Shown here: positions 53,929 through 63,109 of the stretch, piece after piece | How positions within the stretch are numbered: the first letter of the stretch is position 1 | Layout of the letters: every line of letters starts with the position of its first letter | NCBI GenBank assembly: GCA_033032865.1 | Contig: JAWHQI010000009.1 | Span: forward strand, 13,100,001-13,164,000 | Direction of reading: 5' to 3' | DNA from: Dactylorhiza incarnata | Lineage: Eukaryota > Streptophyta > Magnoliopsida > Asparagales > Orchidaceae | Length of the DNA: 64,000 bases | Notes under the pieces: model-generated | Told to the model about the DNA's origin: nothing | Seen by the model: the letters and a program-made list of their open reading frames with translations, nothing else | Database searches by the model: none | Program-made: the position numbers and the translations under genes

Positions 53929-55390
53929 TCCATGGCTGGAGGTGGAGGATCGGACCCAGGCCACTCGCAGCCCCCGATGGCTGGAGCGATGTTGGAGATG
54001 TTTGAAAATTTCAGGCAGGAGGTCCTGCAGACCTTGTAGCTAACCTTTGCCGCGATAGGCGAAGGTAGGAGAGGAAGTGGTCCGGTGGTCCCGTCTCAGC
54101 AGGTGGGCGAGAGCCCTCCGGGCCAGCAGCCCAGGAAGGAGGTACCAGTGGGCGGGGGGGGGGGGGGGGGGGGGGGGGGGAGTGGGGAGGCATTCGATCC
54201 CCACTCGCCTGGTCCCCTAGGAGGGGGGAGTGGGGAGGTGCCAGGCCCCCACTCGCCCAACCCCAAGGGGGCGAGTGGGGAGGTGCCAGGCCCCCACTCG
54301 CCCAGCCCCAAGGGGGCGAGTGGGGAGGTGCCAGGCCCCCACTCGCCCAGCCCCAAGGGGGAGAGTGGGGAGGTGCCAGGCCCCCACTCGCCCAGCCCCA
54401 AGGGGGCGAGTGGGGAGGTATCTTACCCCCATTCGACCAGCCCGGTAGGGGGGCGAGCGAGAGAAGTCTTTTTTTGTGAGCTGGTCCTCTCGGCCCCGGT
54501 TCCAGAGGGGTTCGGAGGGCCGAAGATGTCTTACTACTCCGGCAAGGATGACCCCGTCCTGCACCTGCAATTATTTGAGGACATGGTCTCCATCAGGCCC
54601 GTGTTGAACGCTTTCAAGTGCCGACTCTTCGCGACAACGTTGAAGGAGAAGGCAAGGGATTGGTTCCACCAGCTCCCTGCGGGATCCATCTATGCATTTG
54701 AAGACTTGCACCGAGTTTTCCTACTATGCTTCTCGACGTCAAGGAAGAGAAAGATGCCGAAGAACTCTTCAAGATCAGGCAAGAGCCAAGGGAGTCGCTG
54801 GCTCAATATGTTGATAGGTTCCAGGAAGAGGTTTTACTTGTCCAAGAGGTTTTAGGGTTCACCCTCCAGCTCGCCTTCACAGTGGGGCTGCGGGAGGGGT
54901 TCTTCAAGATGAGCTTGAAGCGGAAGTCCCCATATCTTTCGAAGAGCTGATGGAAAGGGTGGCGGAAGAAATTGAGAGTGAAGAGGCCAACCCGGAGTTC
55001 ACAAGAAGGTTGGCCAAGCTGAGTGAGCTGGAGGCAAGGCAACAGGGGGGAAGGTAGAGGCTCCCAGGAGGAAGTTTGACCAAGAAGGGGACAACTTCCA
55101 GGGAGAGAGGCCCGACCCCCCAGGGTGGAGGCAGGGACCAAAGGCACCCTCTCCACCACCTCAACAAACCATGACAATTGGGGGAGGAAGAAGGAGGAGA
55201 GCCAAAAAAGCAAAAAGAAGAGGAAGAAGAAGGGATATGGTTGAGCTACCCTACTGTGACTTCCACGAGGAGGAAGGTCACGCGACGTCCGCCTGCCCTG
55301 AGTTCTTGGAAATGAGGGAAGCGAGGGGTCCGATGCAGTAACAACGACAACCGGAAGAGGCCGAGGAAGACCAAGCCTGGGAGTAGGAGA
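53929..55390 (+). pseudogene. Tat-2 gag
   Basis: Starts MAGGGGSDPGHSQPPMAGAM at 53929. A TAG near 54038 interrupts MLEMFENFRQEVLQTL-LTFAAIGEG. A Gly run encoded by 27 G (54154-54180) and five 17-residue repeats (PHSPSPKGASGEVPG, 51 bp each, 54200-54430) precede the Retrotrans_gag core: KMSYYSGKDDPVLHLQLFED, RDWFHQLPAGSIYAFEDLHR and, after a frame change near 54730, QEPRESLAQYVDRFQEEVLL and LAFTVGLREGFFKMSLK. The C-terminal knuckle-like VELPYCDFHEEEGHATSACP (about 55240-55300) matches Tat-1. It is the only protein of this element. Confidence 0.82.
54200..54435 (+). repeat. 51-bp coding repeats in Tat-2 gag
   Basis: Five near-identical 51-bp units containing GGCCCCCACTCGCCCAGCCC and AAGGGGGCGAGTGGGGAGGT. 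Each can fold (CCCACTCGCC with GGCGAGTGGG, 10-bp stem). All frames on both strands are open because 51 is divisible by three. Confidence 0.9.
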
Positions 55391-55520
55391 CCAAGTTTGG
55401 GTTTCCATACTTAGTTTTTTTCTTCTTCTACCCTTAAGTCCATGTATTGTGATGTTTCATTTCCATGTTTAGTTTTTCTTGCATGTATTATGATGCTTAA
55501 TATAATGAAAGTTTTTTGAA

Positions 55521-56780
55521 GTACTTAGCCTCGATGCTGGCCCGCTGACCAGGCTTCCACCTAGGTGGCAGGGAAGGGAACCGCTCGGTGGTAGGAAGGA
55601 AAGTACTTAGCCCCGATGCTGGCCCGCTGACCAGGCTCCCATCAAGATGGCAGGGCTGGGAACCGCTCGGTGGACGAATGTTTCAGAAGTACTTAGCCCC
55701 GATGCTGGCCCGCTGACCAGGCTCCCACCTAGCTGGCAGGGCCGGGAACAGCTCGGTGGCAGGAAGGAAAGTACTTAGCCCCGATGCTAGCCCGCTGACC
55801 AGGCTCCCATCAAGATGACAGGGCTGGGAACCGCTCGGTGGCCGGATGTTTCAGAAGTACTTAGCCCCGATGCTGGCCCGCTGACTAGGCTCCCACCTAG
55901 CTCGCAGGGCCGAGAACCGCTCGGTGGCAGGAAGAAAAGTACTTCGCCCCGATGCTGGCCCGCTGACCAGGCTCCCACCTAGCTGGCAGTGCTGGGAACC
56001 GATCGGTGGCAGAAAGTTCTCAAGGTACTTAGCCCAGATGCTGGCCCACTGACCAGGCTCCCACCTAGCTGGCAGGGCCGGGAACCGCTCAGTGGTAGGT
56101 AGGAAAGTACTTTTCCCCGATGCTGGCCCGCTGACCAGGATCCCACCTAGCTGGCAGGGTCGGGAACCGCTCGGTGGCAGAAAGTTCTCAAGGTACTTAG
56201 CCCCGATGCTGGCCCACTGACTAGGCTCCCACTAGTTGGCAGGGCCGGGAACCGCTCGGTGGCAGGAAGGAAAGTACTTAGCCCTGATGCTGGCCCGCTG
56301 ACCAGGCTCCCACCTAGCTGGAAGGGTCGGGAACCGCTCAGTGGCAGAAAGTTCTCAAGGTACTTAGCCCCGATGCTAGTCCACTGACCAGGCTCCCACA
56401 TAGCTGGCAGGGCCGGGAACCGCTCGGTGGCAGGAAGGAAAGTACTTGGCCCCGATTCTGGCCCGCTGACCAGGCTCCCACCTAGCTGGCAGGGCTGGGA
56501 ACCACTCGGTGGCAGAAAGTTCTCAAGGTACTTAGCCCCGATGTAGGCCCGCTGACCAGGCTCCCACCTAGCTGGCAGGGCCGGGAACCACTCGGTGGCA
56601 GGAAGGAAAGTACTTAGCTCCGATGCTGGCCCGATGACCAGGCTCCCACCTAGCTGGCAGGGCCGGGAACCGCTCGGTGGCCGGAAGTGTTCCAGTACTT
56701 AACCCCGATGCTGGCCCGCTGACCAGGCTCCCATCAAGCTGGCAGGGCCGGGAACCGCTCGGTGGCCAGAAGTTCTCTAA
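55521..56780 (+). repeat. 82/86-bp alternating satellite array in Tat-2
   Basis: About 15 monomers starting GTACTTAGCCCCGATGCTGG. Start-to-start distances measured from the sequence alternate: 82, 86, 82, 86, 82, 85, 83, 85, 82, 86, 82, 86, 82, 85. The two monomer types differ at the end, GGCAGGAAGGAAA against GGCAGAAAGTTCTCAAG (or GGATGTTTCAGAA), so the true unit is a dimer of about 168 bp. Minus-strand open frames here are repeat artefacts. Confidence 0.93.
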
Positions 56781-57060
56781 GTAGTTTTTCCCTCGAGGTG
56801 GCTCCGCTAGCCGGGCTCTCACTAGCCGGCGGGGTAGGACGACTTCTCGGGGAGGCTAAGTAGTTTTTCCCCCGAGGTGGCTCCGCAAGCCGGGCTCTCA
56901 CTAGCCGGCATTGTAGGATGGCCTCTCGGGGAGGCTAAGTAGTTTTTCCCCTAAGGTGGCTCCGCTAGCCGGGCTCTCACTAGCCGGAGGGTTAGGATGA
57001 TCTCTCGGGGAGGCTAAGTAGTTTTTCTCCCGAGGTGGCTCCGTTAGCCGGGTCCTCAGG
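56780..57060 (+). repeat. 79-bp repeat array in Tat-2
   Basis: Three to four units of about 79 bp starting GTAGTTTTTCCCCCGAGGTG and containing GCTAGCCGGGCTCTCACTAG then GGGGAGGCTAA. It directly follows the 82/86-bp array and precedes the PPT and 3' LTR. Confidence 0.9.
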
Positions 57061-57134
57061 AAGGCACTCGTCGAATATGCTGGGTTGGACTTTTCTTTCC
57101 GAGCGTGTACCTCGCTCGAAAAGAGCGGGGATTG

Positions 57135-58642
57135 TGTACAACCTTGTAATCGCCGAGTGGGCCCCCAGGACCCATGAGGTATTTTTGACACCGTTTTCCA
57201 GCAAGTTCCAGGAAAGGAAGAGAGGCGGGCGAGCGGTGGAGGCGGGAGCTTCCCGCTCGCTCAACCAGTAGAGAGGGGGGGGGGGGGCGAGATCCCCAGC
57301 ATGGGGGGGGGGGGGGGAGCTCCTCTCGTCCCCACCCCCAAGAAGGGGGACGAGCTCCTCTCGCCCCCCGCCCCCAGCAAGGGGGGCGAGATCTCCAACA
57401 GGGGGGGGGGGGGGGGGCGAGCTCCTCTCGCCCCGCCCCAAGCAGGGGGGCGAGATCCTCTCGCTCCCGCCCCCAAGCAGGGGGGGAGTTCCTCTCGTCC
57501 CCCGCCCCCAGCAAGGGTGGCGAGATCTCCAGCAGGGGGGGGGGCGAGCTCCTCTTGCCCTCGCCCCCAGCAAGGGGCAAGTTCTCCAGTAGGGGGGGGG
57601 GGGGGGGGAGCTCCTCTCGCCCCCTCCCCCAAGCAGGGGGACGAGCTCCTCTCTCCCCCCGCCCCCCGCCCCCAGCAAGGCTGCGAGATCTCTAGCGGGG
57701 GGGGGGGGGGGATCTCCTCTCGCCCCCGCCCCCAAGCAGGGGGGCGAGCTCCTCTCACCCCCACCCCAAGCAAGGGGGGCGAGATCTCCAGCAGGGGGGG
57801 GGGGCGAGCTCCTCTCGCCCCCACCCCCAAGCAGGGGGGTGAGATCCTCTTTCCCCCCGCCCCCAGCAAGGGGGGCGAGATCTCCAGCAGGGGGGGGGGG
57901 GGGGCGAGCTCCTCTCGCCCCCGCCCCCAAGCTGGGGGGCGAGCTCCTCTCACCCCCACCCCAAAGCAGGGGGGCGAGCTCCTCTCTCCCCCCTCCCCCA
58001 GTAAGGGGGCGAGATCTCTAGCATGGGGGCGAGCTCCTCTCGCCCCCGCCCCCAAGCAGGGGGGCGAGCTCCTTTCGCCCCCGCCCCCAGCAAAGGGGGG
58101 CGAGAGGAGGAGGGGCGACCAACCCCCCTCTCGCCTCAGCTCCAGTAAGCAGGATGGTCTGCGCTTAGTAGGATGGTCTGCGTTTAGCAGGATGGTCTGC
58201 GTTTAGCAGGATGGTCTGCGTTTAGCGCCTCGGAATAGTGGGATTTGGCTGTTCGCAGGCTAAATTCGAGGGTATTTTGGTAATCTCGCGGGCCAATTTC
58301 TGGCTATTTGCAGACCAAGTTCAAAATCCTATAAATAGGACCAAGGGGCACCATTTGGAGGGACTTCTCTTTTGGCTATCTCTCTCCCCAAGTCTCTTTA
58401 GTGGGTGAGGAGAGCCTCCAAAGGTGCCCAAGCTTAGCATTGGCTTGGGAGGGGAAGCGCTCTAAGATCTTCCGGGTGTGTGGTGGGACCTCCTCGCTAA
58501 GCCCTTGGCCTTGTTCCTAGTTCCTTAGCCTCTAGCCTAGAGCTCTCCCTTGAGATGAGTAAGTGCGAGGTCACCCCTCAACTTGTTGAGGGCCCGAACT
58601 CCACAGAGACTAAGTCTTGTTCCCCAAGTCTTGGTTTCAACA
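57135..58642 (+). repeat. 3' LTR of Tat-2
   Basis: 1508 bp, collinear with 52263-53873 in its unique parts. The GC-rich array (57270-58110) differs in unit number and order from that of the 5' LTR, showing expansion or contraction since insertion. Confidence 0.92.
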
Positions 58643-59839
58643 GAACCTATCTGATTTAGTGTCAATAGGAGTGTCTGAGATATCTAGTTAAAGTCTTAGG
58701 GTAAGTCTCCAAGCGGTGTCAAGTGTGAGTGTACACATACATTAAGGGGTGTAGTAAGTTAGAGTTCAAAGGTTAGATCACTCACCCCTAAAATGAGTTA
58801 TAATCTACCCTAAATATATTTATGATAACAAGAGTAACAGGGAGAGAGTTTTATGAGAAGGGTTGCCATCGATAAAAGTAAATATCCCATCAAACTGCTT
58901 AGTACCGCTGCGAGCCCTTCACCGGGTAGTCCTCGGGAAGTCCAAGATTCACCTCAAATCTCTAAGTATAACTAAACACTAAGAAAGCTTAGTCTAAGTA
59001 GGTGAATTACGCTATGAGTTAGTCCTACGAGCTGGAGGCTCGGTAGCTTGAAGTTGTAATTTGCATGTGCATATTACTGTCCGGTCTTCGGTACTGGTCC
59101 AGTCGGCACACCGATGAAAGTACGCAGAATCTGATGAGGTTTAGTGGTTTATAGGGACAACAGGTTATTTTTACTGCGGTCTGGAGGACAATCCCTAATA
59201 ACCCATACCCGATCATAAAAGAATGATGGATTCCAGCGAAAGAACGCATGATCTCAAGAGGTGCACCTAGGACTTGTACAGAGGCATACACAAGGTGTAG
59301 GTTTTGTAGTGTGCATACCGCATAGGAGTGGAGTGCCCGATCCACTACTTATGTAGCCACGACGGTAGTACCTGAGAGACTAGCTATCTCCAAAAAGTGG
59401 GAACAAAATGTCTGTGTGCACAGAGTCGTGTGGGTGAGTTGCACTTGCATGAATAATAACATAACACATTGCATAATATTGCATAACATTCATACAACAT
59501 AAATAATTGTAGACCCTCATTATATAAATTAGTATGAGATCTTTTATATGATGAGTTAATTACCGAAAACCTTAACTTATAAGTTTGTATGAGCATTCAT
59601 ATAAGTTAAGGTACGTTTCTGTGATGGTAGCTGTTTCTTACTTTCCTTATTTTCTTACCTACTGCGCCACACCTTTTTATTACTGCTCTTTTATTGCTTA
59701 AGTATATATAGAATTGCTAGCATAGTTTTTATAAACTGTCATATATATACATACTTGCTAGGTAGAGCCACGTCACCCTCATTGTTATACTACTTTGTTT
59801 TCCTCCATTTTTGCCCTCCTGCACGGTGCCTAGGATTCG

Positions 59840-59840
<1 letters not shown>

Positions 59841-59872
<32 letters not shown>
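59841..59872 (+). repeat. 32-nt poly-G tract
   Basis: Uninterrupted run of 32 G in the second copy of the LTR duplication. The matching site in the first copy (about 50557) reads CACAGGGGGAGGCGAGGAC, with only five G. Confidence 0.95.
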
Positions 59873-59873
<1 letters not shown>

Positions 59874-60351
59874 AGGACAAAATGACTTAATCTTTTTGAC
59901 TAACGGTCGGATGTGGCTATAACACTAGGTGTACGAGGAGCCAGAGCAGCAACACGACCAACGGGATGGGGTGGCAGGACTTGAGGAGCAGCTGCAGTGC
60001 ACTACTACCCTCCTTCCTCGAGCAGTTGTGAGTTTGAGTAGCTTCTTTATTTGTTAGTGAGAGAGAGTATTTTATATTTGGACATGTACCGGCCATAAGC
60101 CCTCACTCTTTCTTTGCACTCATTGTGGACTATTCTTTTCGTATTATTAATGTGCTGTGATTGTGGACTCATGTTTCCTTCAATTTACTTCTTTTCTCGT
60201 AAAATTGACCTGTGATATGATCGTATTATCTTACAGGATCGAAGTCGAGCAGTGGCAATAAACCTGCGAGTTGGTGTCACCGTAAGGTGGCGATTCTAGG
60301 TATAAGACCCAGGTAACTCTCTTGTAAGGAGGATGGAGGTCTTACATGGTG

Positions 60352-61600
60352 CAACTAAATTGTTTAATGGTTTATATGTTTTGAACTTAGTCCAACCAAT
60401 CTATAATGTAGAAAATACTAAAAGACCATGAACAAATTACTTGAATCCTACGTACCTTTGGCATTATCGTTTAGGCCATATAAACGAGAAACACATATCC
60501 AAGCTCCATAGAGATGGATTACTAGACTCATTTGATTATGAATTATTTGAGAGATACGAGTCTTTCTTGTTAGGAAAAATGACTAGAGCCCCTTTCACTG
60601 GTCATACTGAGAGGGCTGATGATCTTTTGGGAGTCCTATATAGTGATGTATGTGAATCCATGAGTTCTATGGCTAGAGGTGGGTTTCACCACTTCATTAC
60701 ATTTATTGATATTTTCAATATATACAGATACATGTTTCTTATGAAGAACAAATCTGAATCCTTTGAATAGTTCAAGAAGTTCCAAAATGAAGTACAGAAC
60801 CAACTAGGAAAAACTGTTAAAGCACCCCGATCTGATCGAGGTGGCAAATATTTGAGTCAAGAGTTTCGTGATCATTTGAAAGAGTGTAGTATTGTATCAC
60901 AGCTCACTCCACTTAGAACACCACAACATAATGGTGTTTCTGAGTGGAGGAATTGCACTTTATTAGACATGATACGATCGATGATGAGTCATGCAGATTT
61001 GCCCATTTCTTTTTAGGTATTTGCTCTAGATACAACTGCTTTCACACTAAATCGAGTTCCGACGAAAACAGTTCAAAAGATACCATATGAGATATGGACT
61101 GGGAAGCATCATAATATGTCTTTCATTAAGATTTGGGGTTGTGAGGCATAGATGCGACGTTAAATGCCTGACAAGCCTGAACACAAGTCAGATAAGTGTT
61201 ATCTTGTGGGATATCCTAGAGAAACCAAAGGGTATTACTTCTACCGGCCATTCGAAGGCAAAATGTTTATCGCAAGGAGTGGTGTTTTTCTAGAGAAAGA
61301 GTTTCTGTCCAGAGAGAACACCAAAGTAGAACTTGAAGGAGTTCAAGAACCACAAAAAATGAATGAACTAGAAATGGAACCTGAGCAAGGACTACAAACT
61401 GTTGCAGCTGGAGAACCTGCTCAAGAAACACAAGTCCTACGTAGATCTGGTAGACCTAGAGTGGATCCTGAGAGATATGGTTTTCTCATGTCTCAAATAG
61501 GCAGTGTGTTGCTTGTGGATTATGATGACGAGCCTGCAACCTACCAGGAGGCTTGTATGGACCAAACTCCGAGAAGTGGCTTGAGGCCATGAAATCTGAA
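60352..61600 (+). pseudogene. copia integrase
   Basis: Resumes after the nested solo LTR with CNKLF-like GATKLFNGLYVLNL. The GAG-pre-integrase motif is HYRLGHINEKHISKLHRDGL, and the cysteines of the zinc finger are lost (FERYESFLLGK; family CESCLLGK). Core motifs: TFIDIF (first D), RSDRGGKYLS (second D), NGVSEWRNCTLLDM (E). It continues with IPYEIWTGK and KCYLVGYPRETKGYYFY to the RT linker (VLRRSGRPRVDPERY). TAG stops interrupt near 60768 and 61015. Confidence 0.88.
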
Positions 61601-62515
61601 ATGGACTCCATGTATGTAAAATAAGTTTGGACCTTGGTGGAATCACCTGAAGGGGTACGACCCATATGGTGCAAGTGGGTCTTCAAGAAAGAGATCGATA
61701 TGGATGAGAATATACAGACATTCAAAGGGTGACTGGTGGCTAAAGATTTCAAGCAAATTCATGGTGTTGACTATGATGAGATCTTTTCCCTGTTGCTATG
61801 GTTAAGTCCATCAGAATTCTACTTGCTATTATTACGTATTATGACTACGAGGTCTGGCAAATGGATGTCAACATGACTTTCCTTAATGAAAAACTCCTTG
61901 AGGAAGTGTATATGACACAACCCGAGGGTTTTGTATCTCCAAATAAAGCCACTAAAATATGCAAGTTGTATCGATCCATTTATAGATTGAAACAAGCTTC
62001 TCGAAGTTGGAATCTACGTTTTGATAAGAAAATCAAAGAGTTTGGTTTCATCAAGAAAGAGGATGAGCCTTGTGTTTATAAGAGGATTAGTGGGAGCATT
62101 GTCGTATTCGTGATATTGTATGTGGATGATATACTGCTAATTGAAAATAACATTCTAACCCTACATTAAGAACATGTTAGGGGACTACTTTTCTATGAAA
62201 GACTTAGGTGAAGTGACTTATGTACTTGGTATTAAGATCTATAGAGATAGGTCGAAGAAGTTGTTGGGTTTGACCCAGAGTACATACATTGAGAAGGTGT
62301 TAAAGCAGTTCCACATACTTGAGTCCAAGAAGGGATTCTTACCCATGCCACATGGTGTGAGTCACTCTAAGGACCAATGCCCCAAATCTTTAGAAGATAA
62401 GAACCGTATGAAGATGATTCCATATGCTTCGGCAATTGGGTCAATCATGTATGCAATGTTGTGTACTCGATCCAATGCCTCATATGCTTTGAGCATGACT
62501 AGCAGCCATTAGTTT
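61600..62515 (+). pseudogene. copia reverse transcriptase
   Basis: Reads QMDVNMTFLNEKLLEEVYMT (family 'DVKTAFLNG.L.E.iYM.QPEGF'), KICKLYRSIYRLKQASRSWN and VVFVILYVDDILLIENN with the catalytic YVDD, then GDYFSMKDLGEVTYVLGIKI. A frame change near 61790 and a stop at 62167-62169 break it. The fingers region before 61790 (VEGVRPIWCKWVFKKEIDMD) is shifted. Confidence 0.9.
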
Positions 62516-63105
62516 GATCTTGGTAATGGTCACTAGACAGTAGTCAAGAATATCCTGAAGTACTTGAGAAGAACTATGGATGTGTTCTTGGTGTTTGTTG
62601 GAGAGGAAGATCTCGTTGTAAAAGGTTACATAGATGCTAGCTTCCAAACTGATAGGGACGACTCAAAATCCCAGTCAGGTTTTGTATTTTGGCTTAATGG
62701 AGGGCTTGTGAGCTGGAAGAGTTTCAAGCAAGAGATTGTTGCCAATTCTACAATAGAGGCCGAGTATATTGCTGCTGCAAATGCGGCGAAGGAGGCTGTA
62801 TGGATTAGGAAATTCATCGGCGAGCTTGATGTAGTTTGTAGCATTGTTGATCTGATAATTCTTTATTGTGACAACAATGGTGCCATTATATAGGCCAAAG
62901 AACCTAGATCTCATCAGGGCTCCAAGCACATACTTTGATAGTTTCATCTTATTTGAGAGATTGTCGATCGAGGAGATGTGAACATATGTGGAGTACCGAC
63001 TGAAGAAAATATACCAGATCCACTAACAAAGCCTCTTGTGCAAAGGAAGCATGATGGTCATGCTAGATTAATAAGTATTAGATACCTGAATGATCATCTT
63101 TAGTG
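62516..63105 (+). pseudogene. copia RNase H
   Basis: LVVKGYIDASFQTDRDDSKS, GFVFWLNGGLVSWKSFKQEI, NSTIEAEYIAAANAAKEAVW and YCDNNGAI carry the D, E and D residues of copia RNase H. A TAG at 62892 breaks KEPRSHQGSKHI, which continues to VPTEENIPDPLTKPL. The coding region ends LNDHL with TAG at about 63100-63102, followed by the purine tract AGTGGGAG. Confidence 0.88.
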
Positions 63106-63109
63106 GGAG

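Larger units (their letters stand above)
52263..58642 (+). mobile_element. Tat-2: gag-only Tat-lineage LTR element
   Basis: A 6380-bp plus-strand element flanked by a perfect duplication GAACC (52258-52262 and 58643-58647). LTRs 52263-53873 and 57135-58642 run TGTACAACC to CTTGGTTTCAACA. Between them lie the primer region TTTATGGTGCGGTGAGC, one gag, two satellite-like arrays and the PPT AAAAGAGCGGGGATTG. Protease, RT, RNase H and integrase are absent, so it is non-autonomous; the shared PPT, primer region and gag with Tat-1 point to a related autonomous partner. Confidence 0.9.
50850..60141 (+). repeat. second copy of the duplication, split by Tat-2
   Basis: Begins at the junction TTCTTTTCGT|TATACCATAG and runs to 52262, then resumes at 58643 after Tat-2 and ends GACTATTCTTTTCGT before the unique LTR 3' end (ATTATTAATGTGCTG onward). 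A 32-G run at 59841-59872 replaces a 5-G stretch in copy 1. Confidence 0.85.
45978..60346 (+). mobile_element. very long solo LTR (Tekay-like) with internal tandem duplication
   Basis: Flanked by a perfect 5-bp duplication TGGTG (45973-45977 and 60347-60351). Starts TGTAACATCCC and ends GAGGTCTTACA, with TG...CA termini typical of LTRs; the TGTAACATCC start and multi-kb length recall Tekay/Del chromovirus LTRs. No primer site, gag or pol lies between the ends. Removing the nested Tat-2 (6385 bp including duplication) and one copy of a 3.1-kb tandem duplication leaves about 4.85 kb, a plausible single LTR. Strand is arbitrary (given as TG to CA). Confidence 0.75.

Noticed and set aside
55787..56822. 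Minus-strand frames such as those with repeated GSLVSGPASGLST
   Set aside because: They are translations of the 82/86-bp satellite; the repeated peptide is the unit read backwards.
45978..60346. Complete LTR retrotransposon with 47.7-50.8 kb and 50.9-60.1 kb as its two LTRs
   Set aside because: The two segments abut directly without primer site, gag or pol, and the TG...CA ends with TGGTG duplication lie outside both; a solo LTR with internal duplication fits better.
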